NCBI GenBank assembly: GCA_030386875.1
Contig: CM059567.1
Span: 78,237,130 to 78,301,129, forward strand
Length of the DNA stretch: 64,000 nucleotides
Direction: 5' to 3'
Source of the DNA: Morinoia aosen
Taxonomy: Eukaryota; Arthropoda; Malacostraca; Amphipoda; Talitridae
A model generated the notes under the pieces. It was not told the origin of the DNA and made no database searches. It saw only the letters and a list, made by a program, of their open reading frames with translations. Numbering within the stretch: position 1 is the stretch's first letter; each line of letters starts with the position of its first letter. Positions 46,827-59,881 of the stretch are shown piece after piece. Both the position numbers and the translations under genes were made by a program.

Positions 46827-49800
46827 GGTGTGATCGCTGCTTCTCCTGTTGTGATCCCCCGTAATCTTCTCCTTCCCCGTCACACGATACTCTTCAGCGC
46901 CGCACTGGCTCCGTTTCAATCTTTCCTCCACGCGATGTTTTATGCAGCGACGAACTGAGCCGCGCGTTACCTGTCACTCGAAAAAACCGAGTCTCGACTG
47001 CGAAAAATGAAACGCTTTCCAGGCGCACTGATTTCTATGTCTGCCAATTCTGTTTATTGCGCTTGTTATCGGAACTTTGTGGGAACTTTCAGGTTTTTTC
47101 TCCGGTGCGTATTATAAGAGTGGTTAATGAGACAGTGTCAAATAATTCTTTGTACTTTAAGACTGGTTGTACTTCTTTTTATGATGAAGCATAAGAAATA
47201 TTTTTTCCAGTAGCTAACAAAATCCAGTGCGAGTGAGTTTCTTAAAAGAAATTATGCCATATGTGACGCGGAGCTTAGTGTAATTTTATTTGTGACGTTT
47301 GTTACTCAGACTAGACTTGATTATTTTGTTTTAGCTGCCTACTGACTCCCATATTGTAATTATGAAACGCAATCGTGCTCAGCATTATTTGTAGCGTCAC
47401 GCGTCAGGTTACCAGTATTACGAATAACTAAATCTTATTCTGTGTCACTGATTTCTATTATCAAGTTTACTCTATATGTTGAGTTAAGTATCTTTCTATC
47501 ATTGTTTTTTCGTTGGATAATTCGTTATTTTTTCCTTTAGACTTTCTAATCTTTTACTTCGTATTGTATTAACATTGACGTCCTAATCAATTTTATTTCA
47601 TTATCTGGTCGGTTCTTCTTTCTGGGTTGTTCGTAATTGGTAAATAAATATACTCCACTTCTTTAAAATTAATTTTTCGTTTTAATCATGCAATTTGCGT
47701 TCAATTTTAGAAGCGTTATTTCAGAAATATTTACTCTCCCGTATTTCTCTATCAAGAAGTGTTTCAGTATACTCTCCATTTTTGCGGACCCTCCACTGTA
47801 TTGCATCCAATTCTACTCCATTCGTTTTTTTGTGGGTCGCTGGTAATGTGATCAACTCAATACGGGCCCGCTGATCCGGCATTTGGCGCATTGCCTTTGT
47901 CTCGTGTGTCGCCGGTTTGATTGACACATGACAGGTTGGTGAAGGAAGCGATCGCCCTCCCCTTTCTCCAACTCCACGAATGTTGAGAACAGCACTAGAC
48001 ATGCAGCATTACAGCTAAAGTGCTTCAATAAAGTGGGTCTTGTCAAAAGACCACAAGAATACAACAGAGCTAAGGGAAAAACCTATAATATTGATCGCAA
48101 TCTCGGTGGTGAGTTCTATTGAGAGTGCGAAGTGGTTACTGCGCGGAGGCGACCGCAGCAATACCTCCATTGAATGGAGAGGCGTGATGGTTATGTTGCT
48201 GCGGTTATGCCCTGCGCTTTAACTTCAACGTTAGGGGTCTGAAGATTACCTGGCCGTGCTCTCGAACCATGCTTCTTTCTTTTCATTCTATTCTTTCAGT
48301 GAGGAATGCTGTTGGGACTCAATGGTTTGAGATTGGAAAAATACGAACGTGGATCCCGTTTTTGAAAGGTATTCTGTGACTATATAACTTTTATTTTTCT
48401 GAATTCGTGAGCGTTAAAACGTCATCATTCTCATGAATGTTATCTTAATTACGTCCGACCAAGGGCGTTCGTCAAAGATTACGAAATATGATTTTGATTG
48501 TGTTAACAATGTTTACTATAGAATCATTGGGAGTGTGACATCGTTTAATAATCTATGAAAGTTATAGCATGATTCTCCCGCCTAGGTTGTTTCCAAACGT
48601 ACATGTCTAGTATAATCACTTCGATAATATATTTCATTGCTAAATTTTGCTCCTCTGAGTCTACGAGTGTGAACGCTTGTATCATATGCAGAACGTCACG
48701 GAGAAATCAGAGCGGTGAATATTCCCTGCGTCATAACTGTGTCGCGGCATTATCTCTCATAACGAGAGACTTATCCGTCAAATTGAGAGCGTGAACTGCA
48801 GTTCGCTGTCATTGCGCCTAATTTCCTTTTCCCATTCTTCCAGCTGCGCTTTCGTATTCGTGTTCGCTCGTAGCGTGTCGGAAGTGTTCCATTTCTCAGG
48901 ATGCCCGACATTCTAGTGTAAAGTAATGCTACTTTTTAACATTCTTAATCGTGCAGTCAGCTGGCGTTGTTATTTTCAGTGGTTACATCACGTTGTGCAT
49001 TGTTTGTATGCATTTCTATTGGTCTCGCCTTTGTTGCTCAGCTAGTCACGTTCGGCTGCCGTTTTTCTTCCTGCCGTAATATTGAGGCAGCGCACTCGCA
49101 TGCCTGCTCTCTGCATGCCCTCCTCCGTACCCTGCGGTTGCCTCGGCCTGTCCATTCACATCAAGCGTGAAAGAGGCCCATAATCCTAACACTCATGCGG
49201 TTGAGTGACCCATTTAAATTCTTAAAAGCTTTTTGTGCCTTATTGTAATGTTTGAGTTGCTCCCGTAGTGCTTTTATGGTTTCCTCTTTTTAGCCTTAGC
49301 TCCGCCTATCAATGGGTGTTTGTTCTGAGGCGAGCACAATGTGGACTGAATGTTTTATTTCTTACGTGATGCCGCCGTATTCTAGAAACTGAACTATATG
49401 TGTATTTGGATGTTTTTTCTCCACTGATGGAATCATGACGATGAAATAAGCTTTTTGGCTCTTTCGCTTCCTAACTGCTATCAATAGTTCGCTGTAATGC
49501 ACGTAAACTATTCTTGAGTATAATTTCTACAGTATATTTTCGTAACATGTGATTGGTTTGAAATCAGAAAATACTATACGCATAATTTTTTCTTAAGCTG
49601 GGAATAGGATTTTAGCATGTGTGTGTGGAGTTGTATTGCCCTGTTATTTCATTAAGGTCGGACCAACAAATTTCCTGTTTCTCTTCTGACTTGGTTGCTA
49701 TAACTGAGATAAAGTCTTAGCAATCTTAATAATTGGATACTTTGCGATGGATAAATAGGATTATGCACATCTGTGGTTTTACTTCACAAAGCCTAGCGAG

Positions 49801-50299
49801 TACATATAACCTGAGGTCAAAAACAACTGATGATGGTCAGTGAACAACGTTAGCGCTGTCACTAATTTTGACCAACATCTCTTGCCGGCGTTAAGGAGTT
49901 GACCGATCGAGATGCTCTACGTAGCAGCTTTTTATTTGCTTAAAAGTTAACAGGAAAGACGAGAAAGACGACCGACTGTTTTTATTTCGTATTGGCAGTT
50001 CAATTTAATATTTTGAAAATAACCAACCTGTTAAAAACCACTCCTGCTCTATAAAAATTGTACCGCCATTTTGGTTACATAGGTGGTAGAATCAGTGCAT
50101 GCGCGTTAAAATTTATTGCAAACTTCATATTTTGCGGTGTTTTTTCCGCTTCACATTTGTTCTTCAATTTGGGATTGCCCTTCGCTCGCCCCACCCTCCT
50201 TGACTTGCTGCAGAGCCGAGGACGATCAGGTCCCTCAGCGCCGCCACTTCTCTGATGACTCCTTCTCCAGCCCTCGCCTTCATTCTGTGTGTGTGTACT
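46827..50299. other. Unassigned sequence
   Basis: No gene is seen. Minus frames at 47721-48002 (93 codons) and 47852-48064 (70 codons) overlap in different frames and show no recognised domain. A small hairpin (gtgggtctt / aagaccac) lies at 48032-48053. The rest is T-rich background. Confidence 0.4.
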
Positions 50300-50380
50300 G
50301 CAGTCTCTGCTGCTGCTGCTGTAGCTGTGTCATCTGTTGCTTCTGTAGCTGCACCCACTGCTTCTGCTGCATCTAAACGC
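50300..50380 (+). repeat. Imperfect CTG/TCTG simple sequence
   Basis: Runs of ctgctgctgctg and tctgtagctgca/cttctgctgc form a degenerate trinucleotide-rich patch. It gives Ala-, Cys- or Ser-rich overlapping frames (50116-50376 and 50255-50527) that I treat as low-complexity artefacts. Confidence 0.7.
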
Positions 50381-51827
50381 CTACTCCATCTAACTCTGCG
50401 TCTACTTTTGCTGTTCTTACCTTTTCTGATCCTGATGCTGCTTGAGTCGTTTCAATGCACAAACCGACACCTGCATCTCCTGGCGCAATACGACAGTTCT
50501 TTATGCTGTTGCTTCCACTCCAGGTAATCTTGCTTCTTCTACTTCACTGCAGTTGCTGTTGCATCTGCTGTTCTTGTTATTGTTCTTGTTATACTTTTAT
50601 TATATAGATTTCGATGATTGATGCTGCTATTATCAGGTATACGAGTTCAGTCAACTCCTGCTAGTAATGTATGCTCAATGTAGCGAGGTCATCTTCAATT
50701 GGCTTTCCCTTGCATTACTCTGAGAGTCGCACAGTAGGATACTGCAAATGATACGGCTTAGTTTTGCTGTTCTGTATTCTGCATGAGCTGTTCCGATGGA
50801 TTTAAGAAAATTAGGTGCTCATGTGATCCTACTTAAATCTAACTTTTGATGAATTTTGCAATGAAAACCTGTTCAACCGATCAAGCGATTGAACTTGATC
50901 TTGACTTGATTGGAGTGATATTTGTGTAAATGTGGTTTTTTAATTGGTATTAATTTCACCGTAATTTTTACTGTGTGTGCAAAGTTTTAGATTTGTTTTA
51001 GTACTTTATATAATAATACCGTTGTATTTAGTTCTAGATATTCTTGCTTCTTGTGGTACATTGCATGAGACTACAATTCTTTATCCGGTGCAGAGCCTTT
51101 TTGTTTCAAAAATAAACTTTTAGTTAATAATAACTATCAAGCGTTATCTTTTTTTGGTCGAAATTTAGACCTGGCGCCATAAAGTTTCACTTCAAATTGG
51201 GCAGGTTACGGTGCTGTTTTTAGCTTCCCTGTAAACGTGGGCCTTACTGCGTGTATCCTATCTAAAATATCATGGTCTGAAGAGCGCGGCTTATTTTAGC
51301 GCTATTCGCGTGTAAATCTTAGTAGAGTGTTTCATTTTTCGTTTTTAAAAGGGGTATCTAGTAATGGCTTGCACTTATTACTGGCGAGCTGCGGGCTAGG
51401 CTGTGGCAGTAATGCCTGTAATCGTGCGGAGCTCGCATGTAACTCATACTTCGTGTAGCTCATCACATGACGCTCCTGCCCACTGCTTTACTCGTGTGCC
51501 AGTGCTCTATGAGGCCGCCTTATCCTTTTGACGGTTCCAATTCCTTCTCAGCAACTCATTTTGCTGCTTTTATGCATGTTATTCTATGATTCAGAAATTT
51601 AAGGTATGAGGCTTTTTTTCTGGAATGACGTATTCAAGTTTTTTAATATATCAAGTCTCGTAAGCCCTAACTAATTTTTGTGAAAAAATTCGGCAGATTT
51701 GCCAGCGACATGTGTCTCATTTTGCCTGTAATTCTCGAGTGGACTTTCGGCTTCTGTTACCTATTAATATGCGTGTTAACTTGTGGCAATCAATCAATTA
51801 TTTCTTTCGTTTTCAGTGACGCCATAA
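50381..51827. other. Unassigned sequence
   Basis: No gene is seen. CTG-rich words thin out to about 50580, and the remainder is T-rich background without arrays. Confidence 0.45.
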
Positions 51828-51934
51828 TGACACATTTTGTGGTAGTGACACATTTTGTGGTAGTGACACATTTTGTGGTAGTGACACATTTTGTGGTAGT
51901 GACACATTTTGTGGTAGTGACACATTTTGTGGTA
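51828..51934. repeat. 18 bp tandem repeat, 6 copies
   Basis: Six copies of tgacacattttgtggtag (18 bp, the last lacking its final base) are identical over their length. The array is in-frame with a 103-codon plus frame (51680-51991) and gives a six-residue repeat VVTHFV. I regard the frame as incidental. Confidence 0.93.
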
Positions 51935-52627
51935 CAGTTTTTTCGTGTGATTTGCTTTAGTAAGTTAGTGATTGCTTCGTTGGTAAATTAATGATTTCTA
52001 ATTTATTTCGTCCTCTTCAATAAGAGTAAATTGCATCCCACAAAAATGACTGATTTCGCCGCAACGTTGGCTCGTTTGCGTGGACTTATTGTTCAGTAAG
52101 CGGACATGGTTCTCCAGAACCAATTTATGCAGTATGTAATATGATCTTGCTCGCAGGTTTGTTGATTGATGACGGTCAGAACATTATTTATTATCAATCG
52201 TGTGTTAAATAGACCACTTATCAAGCCTGGAAGCCAGCTCAAATTTAACTGGTCGAGATCTTGACCAAAACAGTATTGCATTATCAAAAATCATTTCGCA
52301 GACGATGTGAAATTTTTTAGCGGAAAGATGTTATATTCTTGTGAAAAATTATAATCCTTTCCTTTATTTACTTCAATTTGTTAATGTTGTGATGCTCGCT
52401 AATAAAGGCTTTAATCTTCTATTTATTTGCATTCTGCTATTCCTGTTTTTTTAATGAGTATACCACACATTTCTTGTTGGAACAAGATGAATGTGTGCAT
52501 AACGGCAAAGGTTTTCTCGTTGAAAAGGTCACTTATGTTATAAAATTTCTCTAGTCATTTTATGACTGTTTTGTGCTGGGAACTAGTCATTCTAATTAGC
52601 TCGTTTAATATTACATTCTTGAACTTG
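51935..52627. other. Unassigned spacer
   Basis: T-rich sequence without gene, array or flanked insertion. A 64-codon minus frame (52093-52287) carries no motif. Confidence 0.45.
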
Positions 52628-53036
52628 CCCCTCATCAGGCGGGTGCAACTACTGTCCCCACGGGAATTAGCGCTCCCGGGGGAAAGTTGTGAGCGAGGTC
52701 CTTAGTTGAATGTTAGTTGGGCCTTCTCTTGAAAAAACAAAATAATTTTTTTGCTTCATTATAGACCATAATTTTCTTACTGCTGTCTTTTTTTTCAGCA
52801 CCTACTACTTTGTTCTTCAACTTTTGTTTTGTTCATTAACTGATTTCCAAACTTGACGTTTTTATGCGCAGGTGATCTTGTGTGGGAATGCACCATGTGT
52901 ATAAATTCCCCGTTCCCGTAATTCCATACTAATTGGTGCTTCCTGTTTCTTCTCATTAGCGCATCTTTGTTGTAGTTCAAGAGTCGGAAACTATTTTATT
53001 GACTTTAATCATCAACTAGCTCTTAAATTTAGTCTA
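52628..53036 (+). mobile_element. Diverged SINE-like copy 5, longer subfamily
   Basis: From 52628 the head (ccctcatcaggcgggtgcaa) and the conserved core gggaattagcgctccc match the family. The middle (tttttcagcacctactactt) and 3' half (gaatgcaccatgtgtataaa, ccatactaattggtgc) follow in order. Relative to copies 1-4 it contains about 24 extra bases (gtgatcttgtgtgggaatg region, 52873-52896). The 3' boundary and target duplication are not clear. Confidence 0.72.
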
Positions 53037-55787
53037 GTGCGTTAAATTTACCAACCTATTTATTGAATTTTATTCACAGCTCTTAGCTTAGATAAACTGC
53101 CGGTTTGATGTCTTTTTTACACTTTCTTAGCACCATTGCGGGACGGCACACAAATTTAAAAGAGTTCTGCTAGAGTCTTTTTCTCTCTCTCTCTCTCGTT
53201 CCGTGTGGCGGTGCCTTTTGACGCATTTCATTTTGAGCGGCACTCCTTCGCTATTTTAGGCAACGTCAGAGTTTTTGTGTTCTTTCGGCCTCTTGTAGTC
53301 CCATTTTCCTACTTTGAACTGCGTGCAGGGTTGCGCTCGTCAAATTATTGCTTTGTAGTTTTTATTATTTCATTCTTTTTCCATGACTCGCTCGAGTTCA
53401 CCAGACAAGTGAATACATGTCCAACTAACTTTTTCAGAATATGACGAGTTAGGGTCCTGCTACTGAACTTACTGCGTAATGACGTTGATTTGTTTTGCCT
53501 CAGCTGCTTTATATGGGGGTGACTGCACTTCTGCTCGAATTTGTAGAGAGCAAAAGATTTAGTTGCGTGATGTGAAAGTGATTGAGATGAAATAGTTTGC
53601 CTTTGACGTCTGCTTCATGTTTTATCGTTGGAGGAAAACAAGTATCGGAGAAACTCTTGGTCAGTGACTGTTGCATGGTTCAATACTAATATTGTATTTG
53701 TTAAGTAGAAATACAGTATGTGTTACCGATTTTACATGTGTTGGGACCTGTGTTTCTCTTTGTCGCAGGCTTTTTGTCCTTAAAAATTGTTTCAAAAATT
53801 CCTAGTACGTTGTTTGATGGCTGAGTATGCTTGTGCTTCTGCTCACTGTGATGTATAGTGTACCATGCAAAAAATTTCGATTTTTACTTGCTTTAATGAT
53901 GACTTTACACAAGAAGTTATTTTCTAGTAAAATAAATGGACTTTAGTAGCTCATGGTGTGTCTACTCGTCGTTTGTTCGTGTAGTCTACAAAAAAAATAC
54001 TTTAACCCTTTTCAAATGGAGCCCACTTCACGTATTCATAATGATATTAAGAGTGAAATGATCTGAACTAAAGTATTTTGATGAGCCATCTGCACGAATA
54101 TCAGAACTGATATTGCTGAGGCCGAGCCTCCGATCCTAATGGCTGTTGTCCGGCCGTTGATTGCTGCTCGAACGAGTCCCGCTGATATCATTGCCCTAAC
54201 GTGAAATTGCAATAGCATAGAATCTGAAGGTCGAACGCAAATTCATTGCAGTATTCTTGATACAGCGGTTCATTGTGACCTCCCTCATTAATGCCCCATA
54301 GGGAAGTGTGACAAACTTCAGTCGAGTTGAGAAAGTTGGGAATCTGTAACACCTGCAGCGTCTTTCACAGCACCTTTCGTGATCACCGACGTCGTGCAGC
54401 GATCCTCCGAAATGAATTCGAACATAGTGAACGATTATAACATATTTTAATATGTTTGTAGCTTCTTTTCCTAAAGTATTATCATTGCATGGTATCTTTC
54501 ACTACTGAATGCTGCTCATCTTGGTATGGAATTCTGTAAGTTGAATTGTCAGTTCTATTCATTCAGCAAGAATTTTGCATCCACCTTAATAATCGGTTGG
54601 TGAGCAAATTTTGCGAGCCTATGACGAGTGGCTTCATGACTCGGTGGCGTGTTCTCTCAAGCAAATAAAGTGAGAGCTGTGAAAGCGCAGGCAGCCTCAC
54701 GCCAAGTGTGAAAATCTTGCACGTTTCGTTCCGTCTCGCTGACCCTCGGCGGCGGCCACGCTAATTGTCTCCTGCTGCGAGCGCTCCAGAAATTTCTGTT
54801 TCCTTCAACTTTGCTGCAATTTCAGCACGCATTTCGACACAAAGATGCCAGCGTTTACTCTTGGTCATAAACATGAAAACATTTTCTTGCGCTTCTCACT
54901 CATGGAAGCATAGGTACTAGTTTCTTTTGCTTTTTTAAAAGCAAACGCTCTTATAAATGATGAACTTTCAACATCTGAAGGGATTGTCGTGTCTGTGTAT
55001 CGTTTGTAATTTTGTAAGAAAGTTTTGCCCATATTTTTTCTTGTGCATTTTATGAACGGGACAAGTTCTTCCCCTATATGTGGTAGGAATCTCAAGATTT
55101 TTTCTTGCCTGGATGCGCAAGCCGACGGAAGAGTTGGGCAGGGGCGGGAGCTCCTGTGCCGCCTCCCTCCGCCCGCCGCCGCTCCCTCGCAAGGGAACAC
55201 GGACCTCGAGAGCGCTCTGGCCTTTATTGTTTTGGCCGACTTCGCGGTGTTCAGATTGAAAGAGAATTTAGTTATGTTCCCCAAAAAATAGATTAAACAA
55301 CACGCCTCGAGGAAACACGATTCACGCCCACCGTTCCGCCGCTCTAATGTATAATGACGGTGCGCTTTCTCTTATTATTACCATCAAGAATTTCTTCTTG
55401 CGCCGATATATTCGAGTTAGCGCTCCTTTTTTAAAATTGGTTTTTCTTTCTATTTAGCTGCGTGTCAACATCAGTCAACGTTATTGTTTTCTACTTCGTA
55501 GCGAAGCTCGTCTCAAGAGGAGTTTCTCTTCATTGGAGCGCGTATTATTTTCTTGACACGCCTTGGCTATCTTGAGTAAATTTAAAGTGCCGGGCGAATG
55601 GGGCCATTGTTTCTTCTCAGGGAGGGAAGCTTGTCGACTAAGCTGACTTTTGTTCAGTGAACTGGAGCTCTGGTCACGGCGGCCGTGTTGTATATATGGA
55701 GCTGAGCCTGGTCCCAGCCCCGGCCTTAGCTACCTCGTGGTGGCCAGGGTATGTGCAGAGCGGCAGGCCCCGTCTGCGGGCCTCGTG
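53037..55787. other. Unassigned sequence
   Basis: No gene is supported. A CT microsatellite lies at about 53179-53198. GC-rich sequence at 55120-55240 gives overlapping frames on both strands (139 codons minus at 54865-55284, 88 codons plus), with no recognised domain. At 55675-55790 another GC-rich patch with cacggcggccgtg and ggccccgtctgcgggcc palindromes precedes the purine-rich array. Confidence 0.4.
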
Positions 55788-55978
55788 GGAAAATGAGGGA
55801 AGAGATTCAATTTCACCTAAGTAAGGGAGAAGACTAATGTTGGAAATAGGTAAGTGATCAAATTTTATGAATATTATAGAAGTGGTTCAGTTTTAGGAAA
55901 ATAAAGAAAGGGATTCAATGTTAGGACAATGAGGGAAAGCGTTCAATTTTAGGAAAATGTGGGAACTGATTTAATTTT
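55788..55978 (+). repeat. Degenerate 28 bp purine-rich repeat
   Basis: Three adjacent 28 bp units of the type aggaaaatgagggaaagcga then ttcaattt run from 55895 to 55978, and a related unit lies at 55788-55815. The purine-rich strand contrasts with the T-rich plus strand elsewhere. Units differ at several positions, so the array is old. Confidence 0.7.
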
Positions 55979-56566
55979 TATTAAATACGTTTATTTCACT
56001 CTAAACTTGGTACTTTGTTCATAGTTTCCGGATCGCTCACATGGTCTCTGTCGCAGTTCAAATCATTCTTCAGACAGATATGGTGGTGAGTTTTTTGTAA
56101 TTTTAAAAATTAAAGTAAGCTTGCCCTAGTACTTTCTTCGTTCAGTATCACGAAAATCAATCAAGTTGAGGTAAGAAAGCAAAAATATGACTGATTCAAA
56201 CATCGATGAAAATGACTCGTGTATTTCAACACGGAAGTATCAAACGTCAAATTCTAGAATTATATATGAACTATACCTGCTATAGCGAGCTTGAAATGTA
56301 TTAATTTTGATGTCAACTTATTCCACGACTGTAGGTCGTCGTGGCTCAGGTAATCCTAGACGAGCTACCGTCGACTTGAACTTGATCAATTTTGTTGGGC
56401 GTCGGGATGCTTCGAGCAATAATACCTTGTGTTCGCGAAAAGTTATGTTTGGTGGACTTAAACCAAAAATAATATAAAATGGCGAACTATTGAATAATTG
56501 AATGTTAAATAATTAATTTTGTAAATTATTTTCTTTTACTTTTTCTTCCCTGTTCAATTTTTCGCA
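55979..56566. other. Unassigned sequence
   Basis: No gene is seen. At 56335-56375 the words gtggctcaggtaatc and gagctaccgtcgact recall the A-box region of tRNA-derived SINEs, but no B-box or tail follows. Confidence 0.4.
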
Positions 56567-56630
56567 GAGCATCTATGATTTACACTGCTCAGGGCAGAGG
56601 TTGAACTTTGTGCAAAAATCATAGATGCTC
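56567..56630. repeat. Hairpin with perfect 15 bp stem
   Basis: GAGCATCTATGATTT (56567-56581) is matched exactly by AAATCATAGATGCTC (56616-56630). CAC (56583-56585) can further pair with GTG (56610-56612) across a small asymmetric internal loop, leaving a terminal loop of about 24 nt. Total length is 64 nt. Length and geometry are compatible with an animal pre-miRNA, but a short inverted repeat of other origin is equally possible. Confidence 0.55.
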
Positions 56631-59273
56631 CGGCGACTAAGTGAAACTGAATAGTGTGTGAACTGCTTGTTGGAAACCTGAAAATTCGTGCACTTTTTTT
56701 GTAAAGGCTTTTTACAGTTCAGCTCTACACTTGCCTTTTACTTTGAGCGTTTTATAAGTACTTTTCATTTTTATACGAAGTGCGTCTGTATTTTCATTGT
56801 ACAGTTGATCTCTCAACAATTACAGAAGATATCTTTTTATAGTAAAAATTGTATCAGAAAATATGAAGTTTTTAATTCCATGGAAATATTCAAGTGCAGC
56901 GCAGCCTTCGGACTTCAAAGACTGAGTTTAAAAAAAACTCGCGTCTCAGAATAAAATATTCATGCATTTGTGAATAATTTATTTCATGTTGCCCCTGCGG
57001 TAGACGGCAAAAGAGACGTTACTGTGAAGTGAACATCTGTGGCAATAGGAAATTTGATTAATTATTGCGTGCCATTGAGAAATGTAATCCATTACCCGTG
57101 TATTATCCCGAGCTTCCTTTCCCTCATGGCAAATGAGGGAGGAAACAAAAATTCGTTGCTTGAGCAATGGCTCGACCATTTGTGCCAGGCGTGAGCCCGT
57201 GCGACTTCTCGCCTCTTAAAATTGCTGGGTTGATTTCCACTGCTTCTGCTTGATCATTTCGCCCTTAATTTATTCGAGTCACATTCCGACGGCGAGTTTT
57301 TGCTTTTTCTGAAGCTGCCCTCGGCGGCTGGGCGTGGGGAGAGGGAGCCTTTTTGATCCCCTAGCGCCTTCTTTCAACTCCCCTCGGTTTAGGCTCATTG
57401 TTATGCGGATTAACGTTTTTCTTGTTCCTTCTATGGGCTTCATTACAAGATCTCACTCACCGTTCAAACACCCCGTACATTGTATCACCTTGCTCCTCGT
57501 TTTTCTTCAGTTCGCCTCATCAATTCAAAGCATTGGGTGCTGACACAGTCAATAAATCAATAGAAATGCTCTTTGACGGGCGTCACTTTTTGTTCTTTCC
57601 TGAACGTATTAAAATGAAATATGTGACTGTTTTCGACGAATGGAAGGTTTAATTTCAAATTCTATTTACTTGTATTAATTGTTTAATTCCGGCAAAACGT
57701 CAGCCTCAGTAACTCGCTTACCGGCGACTGTGCACGAAACGTTTTTTCCATAATATTTCAGACGCAAAACCCAGGTCTCGTTCATTCTTTTTTCATTAGT
57801 GCGTAGCATTTACCGTATTTTTGCGATAAATACTCGCTCTGACCACGTATTGTTTGAGTCATTTATAGTAATTCAGCTCTTTGTGTAGGTGCTCTAATGT
57901 TCTCAGTCGTTTAATTTGAAATTTGAAATAATTTGATCGAATACTTGCATTTTCCGTTTGTTTTTAAGCATTAAATTCTGCTGTAACAGGCTTGTTCTTC
58001 TTTATTTCTTTATTAGTCGGAGGGTATTATAGTTTTGGCATATGTCACCGAGAATATTTGATAATACCTCTTTGATTCCCGTGAGATCATTTTGTGGCCT
58101 TTTGTTGTGTGCATGCACTTTAGCCTATTTTTTATATAAATAATCCCTCATCATTATCATATTCTGAGTTTCTTATTCTCTAAGGACACGATGAAAACCT
58201 AGAAAATATAAAATGTATTTTTTAAGAGAGCAAATTCTCCACTTGGAGCTCAATGGTGCTATTTGTGTGCTGTGTGGGGAGTCTTATTGTTCCGTCCTTA
58301 TTACTTCACCGCTTTAACGATTTCTGTAATGAGGATCCGTGATTTTATAAAACTGCGCTCATCTTATGCTGTTTATTTGCATGCGCTTCATTTCTTTGGG
58401 CCCTTTTGTTTTAGTCTTTATATTACTGACAGATTCTCTCGTTAACGCGGTTTTTAATGTAAAGATGCTCGTTTTCATCGTGCATCTCGCCTTCAACACT
58501 GATCATCTCAAGCTCACGAGTGCAGAGCTTCGTCATTTTATCGTCTCACTGTGTTATGTGTTCCATCGAATGGTTCTGCTGATTTTATTATTTCATAGTA
58601 AATGTACAAACAACTATTCTATGCTCTCTATAACCACAATATTATAATTTTAAATATCAACCTTGGTAGTCTATCGTGCTGTTTTTGTTCACACGAGAAA
58701 GCAGAGGAGTTTATCCGTCTTTTCCAAAATCTTTGTTCTCAATTCTTCGCTGGCCTGGGAAGGAACGAGTCACAAATTCTTGCTGTCATCATTTATTGCG
58801 TCTTTATTTGGAAGGGTCCTCTCTTTTGACGCTTGAGAGGGGATTTGGTTTCCCCTTTGCCGGATTAGGAGCCACATCCAAATGTATGGAAATGGCTAAA
58901 TTTGGATGGATGTTCTGAATATTAAAGCCCCGTGCTCTCTCCTCATATTTCATGAGCCACAAATCGAGCCATTTTGTCGACGGCGGCGATTTTTTACCGT
59001 TTCATTACTATTCCTTCAGCTTCTCTGTTCCTCTCGTTGTTCTGTTGAGTGAATCTAGGCACGAAATGAAAATGAAATGTTTTTTGAATTAAAGAAATGC
59101 TTAAATTTGAAAATATTCTATTCTGTAACTCACATTTAGTGACCTTTTTCTCGTAAGGGAGAATATTGAGCGCACAGAAACGCGTCTGGCGGGGGGAGTT
59201 GCAACAAGTGAGTTTACTGCGTTGTGTTCGGCATTTGTTACTGTTGCCTACGTGAGTAGCTCGCCACTGCACG
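56631..59273. other. Unassigned sequence
   Basis: No gene is supported. Frames of 84-93 codons (56688-56954, 57398-57652, 58366-58647, minus 58994-59272) are without motifs. The 120 bases before 59274 are GC-richer (ggcggggggag) and could be promoter-proximal if the ATG exon candidate is real. Confidence 0.4.
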
Positions 59274-59336
59274 ATGGCTCTCAGAGTTGTGTTTCTGACC
59301 GAGCAGTCGCCTGTGAACAGTTTCTCTAGTGGAGCG
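59274..59336 (+). CDS. Candidate first coding exon (ATG to GT donor)
   Basis: ATG at 59274 sits in a reasonable start context (acgATGG) with an in-frame TGA seven codons upstream. It opens 21 codons reading MALRVVFLTEQSPVNSFSSG then Ala, ending at GCG/GTAAGC, a good 5' splice site. Codon phase at the donor is 0. The exon candidate at 59882, in its coding-like frame, needs phase 1, so the two do not join directly. Either an exon is missing between them or one call is wrong. No protein family is recognised. Many ATG-plus-GTAAG pairs must occur by chance in 64 kb. Confidence 0.2.
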
Positions 59337-59881
59337 GTAAGCTGGAAATGACATCATCAGATTAGTAATGCTCACTCTTCATTCCCATAGAATATCTTAC
59401 GTGCTATTTTAAGAGTGTATCTCATTTACAGAAAATTTCAAACGATCTTTACGTGTGCTTGACGCCCTGAATTTTTCTCTTCAAATATTCTACCTTGCTC
59501 GTTCGAAATTTTTTCCCCTAGAAACAATAAAGTTATATTTTTTATCTGAGAATATTCTTATCGTTTCTTATTAGAATATTCAAATTCATTTTCTTGAAAA
59601 ATTGCTGCATATTAATCAGAGCCTCCTAGAAAACTGTATGCAATTTCGCGAACATGCGGGCTTGTGATGTACGCACTACTTGTCTCTCTTCAGCCGCTTC
59701 TGTGATATTTCTTTTTTTTCATTGGTGGCACTTTCTGGCAGCACTTCAGTCTCTTTTTGTCTATCTTCTGTCTAATGTGATCTATCAAAAACATGAAGTA
59801 CTCATAACAGTCGAATACTTTGCGTATCGTTGGACCAGTATATTTTTTGTAAATTTTAATGTACTCCCTGTTTTGTTGCAG

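Noticed and set aside
56335..56410. tRNA A-box-like word gtggctcaggtaatc
   Set aside because: No B-box, cloverleaf or SINE tail follows, so neither a tRNA gene nor a SINE can be called.
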